Assembly: GCA_018711305.1 (NCBI GenBank) | Contig: DVIL01000039.1 | Span: 1 to 48,283, forward strand | Length of the DNA stretch: 48,283 bases | From: Candidatus Coprenecus stercorigallinarum | GTDB lineage: Bacteria > Bacteroidota > Bacteroidia > Bacteroidales > UBA932 | Direction: 5' to 3' | Part shown: piece by piece, positions 17,162-27,068 of the stretch | Position numbering within the stretch: position 1 is the first letter of the stretch | Layout: each line of letters starts with the position of its first letter | Program-made: the position numbers and the translations under genes | The notes under the pieces: model-generated | The model's input: the letters and a program-made list of their open reading frames with translations, nothing else | Databases searched by the model: none | Told to the model about the DNA's origin: nothing

Positions 17162-18886
17162 ATGAAAAAACTGTCACTTAAAAAAATAGTTCTATTTCTT
17201 TCCCTCGCCGCCTGCTCCCTCCTGCTGACTTCTTCCGCAGTTCAGGAAAAAGGTAAATTCACCATCCACCTCATCGGCGACTCCACCATGGCCCCCAAGG
17301 ACCTGAGCGGAGGCAACCCCGAGCGCGGCTAGGGCATGATGTTTCCCAATTTTCTGGATGACAGCGTAAAAGTCATCAACTACGCCCGCAACGGCCGCAG
17401 CACCAAGAGTTTCATGACCCTCGGCCACTGGGCTCAGGTGGAAGCCAACCTACAGAGGGGCGACTACCTCTTCATCCAGTTCGGGCACAATGACTCCAAG
17501 CAGTCCGACACTACCCGCTATGCCGCCGCATGGGGCGCCTATCAGGACAACCTGCGCCACTACATAAAGGTTGCCCGGGAGAAAGGCGCCACTCCAGTCC
17601 TCCTCACCCCCGTTTCCCGCAGATGGTTCAAGGCCGACACCCTTGACGAGACCTGTCTCGAGGACTATCCGCAGGCCATGAAACAGGTCGCCGAGCAGGA
17701 GAACGTCACTCTCCTCGATATCACAAAAGTCACCATGGACTGGCTCAAAAGCCTCGGAGACAGCGCATCGCGCGAATACTTCATGCACGTGGCCCCTGGC
17801 ACCGTACCTGCCATGCCTGAAGGCAAGACCGACAACACCCACACCAACGCCAAGGGTGCACGCAAGGTAGCAAGCCTCATCTGCGGCGAGATAGCCAAAG
17901 AGATTCCAGAGATAGCCCGCCACTTCGTCCACTACGACATCGTGGTGGCCCAGGACGGCACCGGTGACTACTTCACCGTTCAGGAAGCCATCGACGCCTG
18001 CCCCGACTACTCCCACGAGCAGATAACCACAATCCTGATCCGCAACGGAGTCTACAACGAGATGGTGACCATTCCCCACAACAAGTTCCGCCTCCACATC
18101 ATCGGCGAGAGCGCCGACGGCACCGTCATATCCTGTGGCAAGTACGCCAGGCAGATGTGGCCCGGGAGGGACTTCAACGTAGGCACCTCCGGCAGCGCCG
18201 GATTTTACATTCACTCCTCCTACATCACCATAGAGAACCTTACCATACTCAATCCCGCCGGAGAGGGCAAGGAGATAGGTCAGGCCGTTGCGCTCTTCAC
18301 CAACGGAGACCGACTTTTCTTCAAGAACTGCCGGATCATCGCCAACCAGGACACCATCTACACCTACGGCCGATGGAACAAGGAAGGCGGTCCCTGCCGC
18401 AACTATTTCCTGAACTGCTACATCGAGGGCACTACCGACTTCATCTTCGGTCCCTCCATCGCATACTTCGAGAACTGCACCATCCACAGCAAGAAAAACA
18501 GTTATGTCACCGCAGCCTCCACCCCTGAGGGCCAGAAATACGGTTACGTCTTCCACAACTGCCGCCTGACGGCAGCTGAAGGCGTCGACAAGGTCTACCT
18601 CGGACGCCCCTGGAGACCCTACGCCAACACGGTCTTCATCGACTGCGAGCTCGGCTCCCACATCCACCCCGACGGCTGGAAGAGCTGGCCGCGAGAGCTG
18701 TATCCCTCCGGTGAGGGCACCGCATTCTACGCAGAATACGGCAATTACGGCCCCGGCGCCTCTACTGAAACCCGTGTCAAATGGTCCGTCCAGCTGACCA
18801 GGAAGCAGGCAGAGGAATACACCTTCGAAAAGGTAATGCACCAGGACACCGATACACACGCATGGAATCCCGAGGACAACAGATAA
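17162..18886 (+). pseudogene. CE12-CE8 bifunctional pectin esterase, interrupted by an in-frame TAG
   Basis: The complete frame encodes 574 codons: a signal peptide (about 1-28), an SGNH-type rhamnogalacturonan acetylesterase domain (CE12, about 36-250) and a pectin methylesterase domain (CE8, about 255-560). CE12 removes acetyl groups and CE8 removes methyl esters from pectin, opening it to GH28 and PL1. Codon 57 (17330-17332) is TAG in the context PERG-stop-GMMFPNF; the family has Trp here (ERGWG), so a single TGG to TAG change explains it. The SGNH nucleophile (GDST, about residue 41) and the signal peptide lie before the stop; GHND, the D..H dyad (DNTHTN) and all CE8 residues lie after it. 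Flanking genes are intact and the rest of the frame shows no decay. Either a recent nonsense mutation, suppression, or a sequence error. Confidence 0.85.
17336..18886 (+). CDS. Downstream open part of the esterase: CE12 remainder plus CE8 pectin methylesterase
   Basis: Restart at the ATG just after the amber codon would give 516 residues with an intact CE8 domain: GDYFTVQEAIDACP at its start, NQDTIY and GTTDFIFG with the catalytic Gln and Asp residues, and LGRPWRPYANTVF with the Arg/Trp motif. It would lack a signal peptide and the CE12 catalytic serine, so even if translated it should stay in the cytoplasm, away from its polymeric substrate. It is best read as part of the interrupted gene and is listed separately because it is the longest uninterrupted frame. 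Confidence 0.6.
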   Translation: MMFPNFLDDSVKVINYARNGRSTKSFMTLGHWAQVEANLQRGDYLFIQFGHNDSKQSDTTRYAAAWGAYQDNLRHYIKVAREKGATPVLLTPVSRRWFKADTLDETCLEDYPQAMKQVAEQENVTLLDITKVTMDWLKSLGDSASREYFMHVAPGTVPAMPEGKTDNTHTNAKGARKVASLICGEIAKEIPEIARHFVHYDIVVAQDGTGDYFTVQEAIDACPDYSHEQITTILIRNGVYNEMVTIPHNKFRLHIIGESADGTVISCGKYARQMWPGRDFNVGTSGSAGFYIHSSYITIENLTILNPAGEGKEIGQAVALFTNGDRLFFKNCRIIANQDTIYTYGRWNKEGGPCRNYFLNCYIEGTTDFIFGPSIAYFENCTIHSKKNSYVTAASTPEGQKYGYVFHNCRLTAAEGVDKVYLGRPWRPYANTVFIDCELGSHIHPDGWKSWPRELYPSGEGTAFYAEYGNYGPGASTETRVKWSVQLTRKQAEEYTFEKVMHQDTDTHAWNPEDNR

Positions 18887-18900
18887 AAGGACAATACAAC

Positions 18901-20148
18901 ATGAAACACAATATCATAACATCAGTAGCGGCAATATTCGCGGCGGCAGGAGCGTCCCTCCTGCTGTCCGCTTCCTGTTCATCGGAAAGTACCCGCACCG
19001 ACGGCAAAGCCAATGCACTGAGCATGGTCCGCGCCGAAATGACCCGCTGCCCCGACGGCACATACCTCGACGGAATGGAGGGCAGGCTGAAGTGGAACTA
19101 TACTACCGGACTCGAACTCATGTCATTCCTCGATGTATGGGAGGCATACGGTGAGTCTCCCGAGTATCAGGACATCTTCGACTACGTGCTGGACTGGTAC
19201 AGTAAGGCCGTGGACTCCGCCGGAGTGATTTACAAATACAGGAAGTCCAACTTCAACACCGACCACGTATGCCCGGGCAACGCCCTCTTCGTCCTCTACG
19301 AAAATACCGGGGATGACCGCTGGATGACAGCCATGCAGACCCTCCGCGACCAGCTCACAGACCATCCCCGTACCTCGGAAGGCGGCTTCTGGCACAAGCA
19401 GACCTACCCCCACCAGATGTGGCTCGACGGTCTATACATGGCCCAGCCCTTCTACGCACATTACGCATCCCTATACGACGCTCCGGAGGACAGGGACTCG
19501 GTTTACAGGGACGTGATCAATCATTTCCTCACAGTCGCCCGACACACCTATGACCCCGCAACGGGCCTCTACCGCCACGCCTGGGACGAGTCCCGCCAGA
19601 TGTTCTGGAGCGACCCTGCCACCGGTCAGTCCGACCACGCCTGGGGCCGCGCCCTCGGCTGGTACACGATGGGAATAGTTGACGTCCTCGACTACATTCC
19701 GGCAGAGACTGAGGGCCGCGACTCCCTTATCGCCTTACTGCAGGACATTTACAAGGTGCTGCCCGACTTCGCCGACCCCGCCACAGGCATGTGGTACCAG
19801 GTCCTCGACTGCCCCGGACGCGAGGGCAACTACCTCGAGGCCACCTGCTCCGCCATGTTCTCCTACTCCCTCCTCAAAGGAGTGCGCATGGGCTACCTCT
19901 CACCTGACCTGAAGGACTGGGCGAAGAGTACCTACGAAGGCTTCATAGACTATTTCCTCTACACCGACGGACAGGGCCTGCCCGCCATCAAGGACTGCTG
20001 CGAAGTGGCAGGACTCGGCGGAAAGGACAACCGCAGCGGCGACTACGATTATTATATCAACGAAAAAAGACGCAGCAATGATCCCAAGGGCGTAGGTCCC
20101 TACATCAAGGCAAGCCTCGAATACAGCAGACTCTTCAATGAAAATTAA
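18901..20148 (+). CDS. GH105 unsaturated (rhamno)galacturonyl hydrolase, lipoprotein
   Basis: GH105 enzymes remove the unsaturated 4-deoxy-hexenuronic acid from oligosaccharides made by pectin lyases. The ATG at 18901 opens a 415-residue protein with a lipoprotein signal (LLLSASC, Cys about residue 26). The (alpha/alpha)6-barrel family is recognised from [15 protein letters not shown] (about 178), the segment [23 protein letters not shown] (about 252), [31 protein letters not shown] and the C-terminal [15 protein letters not shown]. The length is slightly above cytoplasmic members because of the export signal. It is followed directly by the PL1 lyase whose products it would process. The signal indicates a periplasmic or membrane-tethered enzyme. 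Confidence 0.9.
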   Translation: MKHNIITSVAAIFAAAGASLLLSASCSSESTRTDGKANALSMVRAEMTRCPDGTYLDGMEGRLKWNYTTGLELMSFLDVWEAYGESPEYQDIFDYVLDWYSKAVDSAGVIYKYRKSNFNTDHVCPGNALFVLYENTGDDRWMTAMQTLRDQLTDHPRTSEGGFWHKQTYPHQMWLDGLYMAQPFYAHYASLYDAPEDRDSVYRDVINHFLTVARHTYDPATGLYRHAWDESRQMFWSDPATGQSDHAWGRALGWYTMGIVDVLDYIPAETEGRDSLIALLQDIYKVLPDFADPATGMWYQVLDCPGREGNYLEATCSAMFSYSLLKGVRMGYLSPDLKDWAKSTYEGFIDYFLYTDGQGLPAIKDCCEVAGLGGKDNRSGDYDYYINEKRRSNDPKGVGPYIKASLEYSRLFNEN

Positions 20149-20161
20149 CCATAGAGTAACC

Positions 20162-21976
20162 ATGAACAATATCAAACATCTGACAACTCTGGCGATGCTT
20201 TTCGCCTCCCCCTACCTCCTGTTCTGCGGCTGCGACAAACAGCCCGTTCCGGGAGAGGAGGAAGGCAGCACCGTTCCGCAGAACGTACGTCTGGTATCCT
20301 CCACGGAGACATCCCTGACCTACGCCTGGAGTCCGGTCGATGGAGCTGACTTCTACTACTGGAGACTGCTCGAAGGAGAAAACCAGCACTCCGCCAACTC
20401 GGTGCGGGACACCACCGTCACCATCTCCTCCCTCACCACCGGAACAGCCTACAGCTTCTCTGTGCGCAGCCAGAGCGGAAGTACCCAGTCTGAATTCTCC
20501 ACTGCCATAGAAAGCATCCCGGGAGGTATCCCCGAATCTCCCGAAGTCACCGATGAGCTGATAGCCGAGCTGGGGCTTCCTGAGAATGAAAACGATGAGC
20601 TGGTCAGGGCATTCCCCACGGCCCAGGGCTGCGGAATGCTGACCACCGGCGGACGCGGCGGCAAGGTTTACCGCGTCACCAACCTCAATGACAACGGCAT
20701 CGGCTCCCTCCGCTGGGCCATTGACCACGAGGGCCCCCGCACCATCGTCTTCGACGTGGGCGGCACCATCAACCTCACCCGCAGTCTGGACATCAACGAC
20801 GGCGACATCACTATCGCCGGCCAGACAGCCCCTGGCGACGGTATCTGCCTTGCAGGATTTCCGATAAACGTGAAGGCCGACAACGTCATCATACGCTTCC
20901 TGAGAGTCAGGACAGGCGACAACACTTACGGCTCCGGAGAAAAGGACGCCGACGCCCTCTTTATCCGGGATCACAAGAATATCATCATCGACCACTGCTC
21001 CTTCAGCTGGAGCACCGACGAGTGCGCCTCCGCCTACGACAACGCCAACTTCACCATGCAGTGGTGCATCATAAGCGAGAGCCTGCGCAACTCAGTACAT
21101 CCCAAGGGCGGTCACGGCTACGGAGGCATCTGGGGCGGTACACCCGCATCCTTCCACCACAACCTCATAGCCCACAACTCCAGCCGCAATCCCCGCCTCT
21201 GCGGCAGCCGTTACACCGGTCTGCCCGAGAACGAGAAGACAGAGATCGTCAACAACGTATTCTACAACTGGGGACCGGTGAACAGCGGCTATGCCGGCGA
21301 GGGCGGCTCCTTCAACTTCATAAACAACTACTACAAACCCGGAGCGGCCACCAATGAGAAAAAAGATCTGGTTGACAGGATTTTCGAGCCCAATGGAGAT
21401 GGTAATGGAGTGTGGGGCAAATTCCACGTATCCGGCAACGTATTTGACGGTACATCGCCGCACCTCAACTCCGAATACCAGAGCCTCATTTCTGAGGTAA
21501 ACGCCGACAACTGGCTCGGCCTGCAGCCCAAGGGGACACCTGAGGGCGGCATCTCCGCCATCCGTTCCGACACCCCTTTCGAGATATCCTACAACGGCTC
21601 CTACATCGATGTTCAGTCCGCCCAGGAAGCCTATGAAAGCGTTCTCAGCCATGCCGGTGCATCCCTCGTCCGTGACGACGTCGACGAGCGAATAGTCAGG
21701 GAGACCCGCGGGGGCTCTTATACCTACACCGGCTCCAAGGGCTCACAGCACGGCATCATCGACTCCCAGAACGATGTAGGCGGCTGGCCTGAATATCAGT
21801 CCGGCGAGCCCTGGACCGACACCGATGGAGACGGCATCCCCGACGAATGGGAGGAGCATTTCGGACTGGTGAAGACCAACCCCGCCGACGGCTCCGCCAG
21901 GACCCTCGACCCCACCGGCCGCTATACCAACCTCGAGCTCTGGCTCCACTACCTTGTAAAAGACATTATCAAATAA
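20162..21976 (+). CDS. PL1 pectate lyase with N-terminal fibronectin type III domain, lipoprotein
   Basis: This lyase cuts polygalacturonate by beta-elimination and leaves unsaturated ends for GH105. The ATG at 20162 gives 604 residues with a lipoprotein signal (LLFCGC, Cys about 24). An earlier ATG at 20138 overlaps the GH105 gene and adds eight residues. Residues ~38-125 form a fibronectin III-like domain ([21 protein letters not shown] ... [10 protein letters not shown] in outline). The PL1 beta-helix follows from [22 protein letters not shown], with [25 protein letters not shown] and the Arg-containing [12 protein letters not shown], which are conserved in the family. The C-terminus has [18 protein letters not shown], a calcium-binding type repeat. 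It is a likely surface or periplasmic enzyme of the pectin operon. Confidence 0.9.
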   Translation: MNNIKHLTTLAMLFASPYLLFCGCDKQPVPGEEEGSTVPQNVRLVSSTETSLTYAWSPVDGADFYYWRLLEGENQHSANSVRDTTVTISSLTTGTAYSFSVRSQSGSTQSEFSTAIESIPGGIPESPEVTDELIAELGLPENENDELVRAFPTAQGCGMLTTGGRGGKVYRVTNLNDNGIGSLRWAIDHEGPRTIVFDVGGTINLTRSLDINDGDITIAGQTAPGDGICLAGFPINVKADNVIIRFLRVRTGDNTYGSGEKDADALFIRDHKNIIIDHCSFSWSTDECASAYDNANFTMQWCIISESLRNSVHPKGGHGYGGIWGGTPASFHHNLIAHNSSRNPRLCGSRYTGLPENEKTEIVNNVFYNWGPVNSGYAGEGGSFNFINNYYKPGAATNEKKDLVDRIFEPNGDGNGVWGKFHVSGNVFDGTSPHLNSEYQSLISEVNADNWLGLQPKGTPEGGISAIRSDTPFEISYNGSYIDVQSAQEAYESVLSHAGASLVRDDVDERIVRETRGGSYTYTGSKGSQHGIIDSQNDVGGWPEYQSGEPWTDTDGDGIPDEWEEHFGLVKTNPADGSARTLDPTGRYTNLELWLHYLVKDIIK

Positions 21977-22009
21977 CAACATTTATTAACCAATAACAAT
22001 ATCCGTCTT

Positions 22010-25000
22010 ATGCGAAAATTATCATCAAAACTTTGCTTTCTTCTGACGGCCCTGCTGTGCATGTCCACAGCACTGTACGCACAGGAAGTAAAAGGAGTGG
22101 TGACCGATGCGAACGGCGAGCCCCTTCCGGGAGTCAGCGTCATCGTAGAGGGAACCACTATCGGAACACAGACAGATCTGGACGGTGCGTATGTCATCAC
22201 AGTACCTGACATCAGCTCATCCAGCCTTCAGTTCAACTTCATCGGAATGAAGGAACAGATCATTCCGGTCAATGGACGCACCACTATCGACGTGACGATG
22301 GAAGAAGACATCAATATGCTCGACGAGGCAGTCGTTATCGGTTACGCTACTGTAAAGCGCCGCGATCTCCTCGGCTCGGTATCGTCCATCAACAGTGAGA
22401 AAATCACAGAGCAGCCGGTGACCAGCGTATCCCAGGCCCTGACCGGAAGAATGGCCGGCGTGTCCGTCACCACCACAGAAGGTGACCCCGACGCCGACAT
22501 CAAGATCCGTGTCCGTGGCGGAGGATCCATCACCCAGGATTCATCCCCTCTGTACATCGTGGACGGCTTCCCCGTTGACAACATCAACGATATCGCCGCC
22601 TCCGAGATTCTGTCTATGGACGTCCTCAAGGATGCATTCTCGACCGCCATCTACGGATCCCGCGGTGCGAACGGAGTAGTCATCATCACCACCAAAAGCG
22701 GTGAGAAAGGCCGTAAGATCTCCGTCAGCGTCAACGCCTACTACGGTCAGAAATGGATGGCCAACCGCGACGCCATCCAGACCATGGACTCCGAGAACTT
22801 CGTGAAGTTCCAGTATGAGCTCGGCCTCATCAGGGACAACATCTCCGACAACTACGAACCCTTCTTCGGAAGCTACGATGACATCGACATGTACTACGGC
22901 CTGCCCACCAACGACTGGGTCGGCATGGTATTCGGCAATACGGGCCAGACCTGGAACACCGACGTCAGCGTATCCGGAAGCGGCGAGAACTACAACTGGA
23001 CCCTCGGCTATGCCCACATGGACGACAAGGCCATCATGATGGGTTCCTCCTACGCCCGCGACAACCTCAACCTGAAGGCCCAGTTCAAGCCCCACAAATC
23101 CCTGACCTTCGATGTCAACGTCCGCTACTCCAACATGAACACCCGCGGTTCCGGAGCCAACTCCATGAACGACGCCGGTTCGACCTCCGGTAACGGACGA
23201 CTGAAACACGCAGTATCCTACACTCCGATACCCATCTCCTCCTCCATCCAGAACGTCGACCTCGAGGAGGACTACGGAGACAACGCACCCCCTCTCCTCT
23301 CGGTTGCCGACAACGACTCCAAGCGCAGGCGTACCCAGTGGAACGCCAACGCAGCCGTAACCTGGGAAATCATCCCCAACCTCCGGCTGAAAGTCGAGGG
23401 CGGTCTGCAGGACTACCGTCAGACGGACAACCGTTTCTACGGCCTTACCACCTACTACGTGGCAAACACAGCCACCTACAAGAACCTCCCTGCTTCCCGC
23501 TATACCGACCGCTCATACCAGAGGTACCGCAACACCAATACCCTCAGCTATGACTTCGCGGAAGTGTTCAACGACGACAGGCACCGCCTCAACTTCATCC
23601 TCGGTGAGGAGATGATCATCACCAAGGAGCACCAGATCACCGCGATGGTCGAGAACTTCCCCGAGTCCTTCGCCTCCGACATGGCATGGAACTTCATGAG
23701 CACCGGTACCCCCATATCCTACGAGGACTACTTCGACCCCGATGACAGACTGCTCTCAGGCTTCTTCAGGGCCAACTACGAGTTCGACGAGCGCTACTCC
23801 ATAGGAGCCACCATCCGTGCGGACGGTTCCTCCAAATTCGGTCCCGGCAACGAGTGGGGTTTCTTCCCTTCGGCAGCCGCTTCCTGGCGTATCTCCGCCG
23901 AGCCCTGGATGGAGGGAGCCAAAGGCTGGCTGGACGAACTGAAACTACGTTACAGCTATGGTACAGCCGGTAACAACAACATCCCCGCCAACCAGATCAA
24001 CAGAGTCTACAACGGCAGCGCCTCCCAATGGATCAGCATGGGCAACACAATCTATACCACCGGTAACGTGATGAGCAACCCCGACCTGAAGTGGGAGACC
24101 ACCATGACCCACAACATCGGACTGGACTTCAGCTTCTTCCAGGGCCGTCTCGCCGGATCAGTGGAAGTCTATCAGAACGATACCAAAGACCTGCTCATCG
24201 AGTTCCCCATCGCGGGCAGCGGCTACGAGACCCAGTACCGCAACATCGGAGCCACCCGCAACAGAGGTATCGAGGTCACCCTCAACCTCCCGATCATCCG
24301 CAGGCAGAACTTCGACCTGAGCTTCAACGCCAACATAGCCTTCAACCAGAACCGCGTCACCTCCCTCGGAGGACTTGACCGCATCGAATACGCCACACAG
24401 TGGGCCTCCACCGAGATCGGTACAGACTACATAGTGGAGGTAGGCAGGCCCATCGGCTCCATGTACGGCTATCTGAACGACGGCATGTACACCCCGGATG
24501 ACTTCGAGGGCTATATCGACGGCAAATGGGTGCTCAAGGAGGGCGTGGCTGACGCCTCCTCCATCATCGGCGCAGACTACCTCCGTCCCGGAGCCCTGAA
24601 GCTCGTGGACCGTGACGGCGACGGTCAGATCACCACGGCCGACAAGACCGTCATAGGCGACGCCAATCCCCTCTTCGCCGGCGGTTTCTCCCTCTCCGGA
24701 TACGTCTACGGAGTGGATTTCTCGGCCAACTTCGCCTACAGCTACGGCAACGATGTCTACAACGCCAACAAGATAGAGTTCACCTCCTCGAGGAAATACT
24801 ACAACCGTAACCTCATCAAGCAGATGAACGTCGGGAACCGCTGGACCAACGTGGACTGGGAGACCGGTGAGCTGGTCAACGACCTCGAGACCCTCAAGGC
24901 CATGAACGCCGGAGTCACCATGTGGTCCCCCGCCATCGGCAACGCAGTCTTCTCCGACTGGGCAGTCGAAGACGGCTCCTACCTCAGACTCCAGTCAGCG

Positions 25001-25219
25001 ACCGTCGGCTACACATTCCCCGAAAAGTGGACCGCCAAGGCCTACATCCGCAAGATCCGTATCTACGCCACCGGTACCAACCTCTTCTGCTGGACCAACT
25101 ACTCCGGCTTCGACCCCGAGGTGGACACAAGGCGTGACACACCCCTCTCCCCTGGAGTGGACTACTCCGCATACCCCAGGAGCATAGGATTCGTATTCGG
25201 TATCAACCTGACATTCTAA
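22010..25219 (+). CDS. SusC/RagA-family TonB-dependent outer-membrane transporter
   Basis: This is the outer-membrane importer of the pectin locus; it passes oligogalacturonides to the periplasm with energy from TonB. The 1069-residue protein has a signal peptide (LLTALLCMSTALYAQ), a carboxypeptidase-D-like beta-sandwich (EVKGVVTDANGEPLPGVSV, residues ~25-105), and a plug domain (~120-235) with the SusC hallmarks LTGRMAGVSV, KIRVRGGGS, PLYIVDGFP and IYGSRGANGVVIITTK. A long beta-barrel follows and ends RSIGFVFGINLTF, with the aromatic C-terminal residue needed for barrel assembly. SusD follows after 7 bp. No anti-sigma or HTCS gene is adjacent. Specificity for pectin oligosaccharides is inferred from neighbours. 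Confidence 0.95.
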   Translation: MRKLSSKLCFLLTALLCMSTALYAQEVKGVVTDANGEPLPGVSVIVEGTTIGTQTDLDGAYVITVPDISSSSLQFNFIGMKEQIIPVNGRTTIDVTMEEDINMLDEAVVIGYATVKRRDLLGSVSSINSEKITEQPVTSVSQALTGRMAGVSVTTTEGDPDADIKIRVRGGGSITQDSSPLYIVDGFPVDNINDIAASEILSMDVLKDAFSTAIYGSRGANGVVIITTKSGEKGRKISVSVNAYYGQKWMANRDAIQTMDSENFVKFQYELGLIRDNISDNYEPFFGSYDDIDMYYGLPTNDWVGMVFGNTGQTWNTDVSVSGSGENYNWTLGYAHMDDKAIMMGSSYARDNLNLKAQFKPHKSLTFDVNVRYSNMNTRGSGANSMNDAGSTSGNGRLKHAVSYTPIPISSSIQNVDLEEDYGDNAPPLLSVADNDSKRRRTQWNANAAVTWEIIPNLRLKVEGGLQDYRQTDNRFYGLTTYYVANTATYKNLPASRYTDRSYQRYRNTNTLSYDFAEVFNDDRHRLNFILGEEMIITKEHQITAMVENFPESFASDMAWNFMSTGTPISYEDYFDPDDRLLSGFFRANYEFDERYSIGATIRADGSSKFGPGNEWGFFPSAAASWRISAEPWMEGAKGWLDELKLRYSYGTAGNNNIPANQINRVYNGSASQWISMGNTIYTTGNVMSNPDLKWETTMTHNIGLDFSFFQGRLAGSVEVYQNDTKDLLIEFPIAGSGYETQYRNIGATRNRGIEVTLNLPIIRRQNFDLSFNANIAFNQNRVTSLGGLDRIEYATQWASTEIGTDYIVEVGRPIGSMYGYLNDGMYTPDDFEGYIDGKWVLKEGVADASSIIGADYLRPGALKLVDRDGDGQITTADKTVIGDANPLFAGGFSLSGYVYGVDFSANFAYSYGNDVYNANKIEFTSSRKYYNRNLIKQMNVGNRWTNVDWETGELVNDLETLKAMNAGVTMWSPAIGNAVFSDWAVEDGSYLRLQSATVGYTFPEKWTAKAYIRKIRIYATGTNLFCWTNYSGFDPEVDTRRDTPLSPGVDYSAYPRSIGFVFGINLTF

Positions 25220-25226
25220 AACGGAC

Positions 25227-27050
25227 ATGAGTATGAAAACACATATAAAGATTCTGACCGGCGTCATCGCAGCCGCAACGGCACTGTGCATGACATCATG
25301 CTCGGAAGAAAACAGTTTCTTCCAGGTGGAAGCGCCCTCGGCTGCCAACGAAGCCAACGTCTACTCCAACTATACCCTCTCGGAATATGCCATATTCTCC
25401 ATATCCGAGACCTTCGGCCACACCAACAACTACCGCGGCCGTTTCCTTCCCTGGTACGGTTTCAACACCGACATAGAGTGGTACAACGGTACCAACACCA
25501 CAGGCCGTGAGCTCACCCAGTACGCTCCCACCGTCAACAACACCCAGATGAACCTTGACAACGGTCCCTACAACGAGATGTTCGTCGGCATCGAGCGGGC
25601 CAACCTCGCTATCGAGGGACTGCGTGCCTACGGTGACGTCGAGAACCGTGAGGAGATGGCTTACCTGCTCGGTGAGGCCCTCACCCTCAGAGCCATGATC
25701 TACTACGACCTGATCAAGGCATGGGGAGACGTGCCCGCCCGCTTCGAGCCCATCACCTCCGACAACATATACGTGGCCAAGAGCAGCCGTGATGTGATCT
25801 ACAAGCAGATCCTGGCCGACCTCGAGGAAGCCATTCCCTACCTCTACTGGCCCAACCAGTCCACCCAGACTGCCACAACCGACAGGATCAACCGTGCCTT
25901 CGCCAGCGGACTCTACGCCCGCATAGCCCTGGCCGCCTCCGGATACGCCCTCCGTCCCGATGACGGACTGGTAGGCACCGGCAATATCGGCTCAGTACGT
26001 CTGAGTTCCGATCCCGAACTCTCCAAGGACGTCCTCTATCCCAAGGCCCTCCAGTACCTCAAGGATGTGATCAACAGCGGAAGCGCATCTCTGACCGCTT
26101 CCTACCGCGACCTGTGGTACAATTTCAACAACATGGACATCACCGCCGGAGGGGAAGTCCTCTATGTGATCCCCTTCAGCGACGGCCGCGGCAGATGGAA
26201 CTACACCTTCGCCGGCAGTCATGAAAAATCCCCCTACATCGGGACAGCCTCGTCCCGTGGAGGTGACGCCGGTCCCCTGCCCACAGTCTACTTCATGTAC
26301 GAGCCTGAGGACGTACGCCGCGACATCAGCTGCATCAACTTCGACTGGGTCGAGGACACCCAAGAGCCTGCCGGCATCGATATGTGGTACTTCGGCAAAT
26401 ACCGCTTCGAATGGATGGACGCCCAGCCCTTCGGAGGCGGTAACGACGACGGCATCAAACCCATAGTCATGCGCTACTCCGACATCCTGCTGATGGCCGC
26501 CGAGATCGCCAATGACCAGGGAGACATCAAGACCGCCAAAGACTACCTCCTCCAGGTACGCCGCCGTGCCTATGCCGGCAACGAGGCCATGGCCGAGACA
26601 TACGTCGCAGGCCTCGGCTCCAAGGACGACGTATTCAATGCCATCGTGGACGAGCGTGCCCTCGAATTCGTAGGCGAGTTCCTCCGCAAGGGAGACCTGA
26701 TCAGATGGAACCTCCTCTCCTCCAAGATGGAGCAGGCCAAGAGAGACCTCACCGCCCTCGCCAACCGCCAGGCCCCTTACCAGTGGCTCGGCAACGGCGA
26801 CATCTGGTACACCTACTCGGATGACGGCATGAGCCTGACCTTCTGGGGTCTCAACCCCACCGAAGCCGGCCTCGAACCTGCAGGCTCCCAGTGGATCAAG
26901 GAAGAGGGATACATCTCAACCGACAAGTTCGACTCCGAACTCATCGACAACCTCTACCGCAACAACCCCGACACCCGCCAGTTCTGGCCCATCTTCGACA
27001 TCACCCTCACCAACAGCCAGGGTGCCCTCAAAAACGACTATGGATATTAA
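25227..27050 (+). CDS. SusD/RagB-family surface glycan-binding lipoprotein
   Basis: This is the lid-like lipoprotein partner of SusC; it binds glycan at the cell surface. The 607-residue protein has a lipoprotein signal (ALCMTSC, Cys about residue 25); ATG 25233 is an alternative start two codons later. SusD features are the TPR-like helices GPYNEMFVGIERANLAIEGLRAY and LLGEALTLRAMIYYDLIKAWGDVPAR near residues 110-175. The C-terminal block has KPIVMRYSDILLMAAEIAND, LQVRRRAY and IVDERALEFVGEFLRKGDLIRW. The gene lies 7 bp after susC and 18 bp before the large lipoprotein gene. The bound ligand is inferred to be a pectin oligosaccharide from the enzymes upstream. Confidence 0.94.
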   Translation: MSMKTHIKILTGVIAAATALCMTSCSEENSFFQVEAPSAANEANVYSNYTLSEYAIFSISETFGHTNNYRGRFLPWYGFNTDIEWYNGTNTTGRELTQYAPTVNNTQMNLDNGPYNEMFVGIERANLAIEGLRAYGDVENREEMAYLLGEALTLRAMIYYDLIKAWGDVPARFEPITSDNIYVAKSSRDVIYKQILADLEEAIPYLYWPNQSTQTATTDRINRAFASGLYARIALAASGYALRPDDGLVGTGNIGSVRLSSDPELSKDVLYPKALQYLKDVINSGSASLTASYRDLWYNFNNMDITAGGEVLYVIPFSDGRGRWNYTFAGSHEKSPYIGTASSRGGDAGPLPTVYFMYEPEDVRRDISCINFDWVEDTQEPAGIDMWYFGKYRFEWMDAQPFGGGNDDGIKPIVMRYSDILLMAAEIANDQGDIKTAKDYLLQVRRRAYAGNEAMAETYVAGLGSKDDVFNAIVDERALEFVGEFLRKGDLIRWNLLSSKMEQAKRDLTALANRQAPYQWLGNGDIWYTYSDDGMSLTFWGLNPTEAGLEPAGSQWIKEEGYISTDKFDSELIDNLYRNNPDTRQFWPIFDITLTNSQGALKNDYGY

Positions 27051-27068
27051 CAGTCAAACCGAATTGAG

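Noticed and set aside
17330-17332. Genome-wide recoding of TAG as a sense codon
   Set aside because: At least four other genes in the window (30374, 38091, 46183 and, on the minus strand, uxaC at 35103) end normally in TAG, so TAG works as a stop here.
17336-18886. Intact cytoplasmic pectin methylesterase starting after the stop
   Set aside because: It would lack a signal peptide and the CE12 serine, and the upstream 56 codons encode exactly the missing family N-terminus in the same frame.
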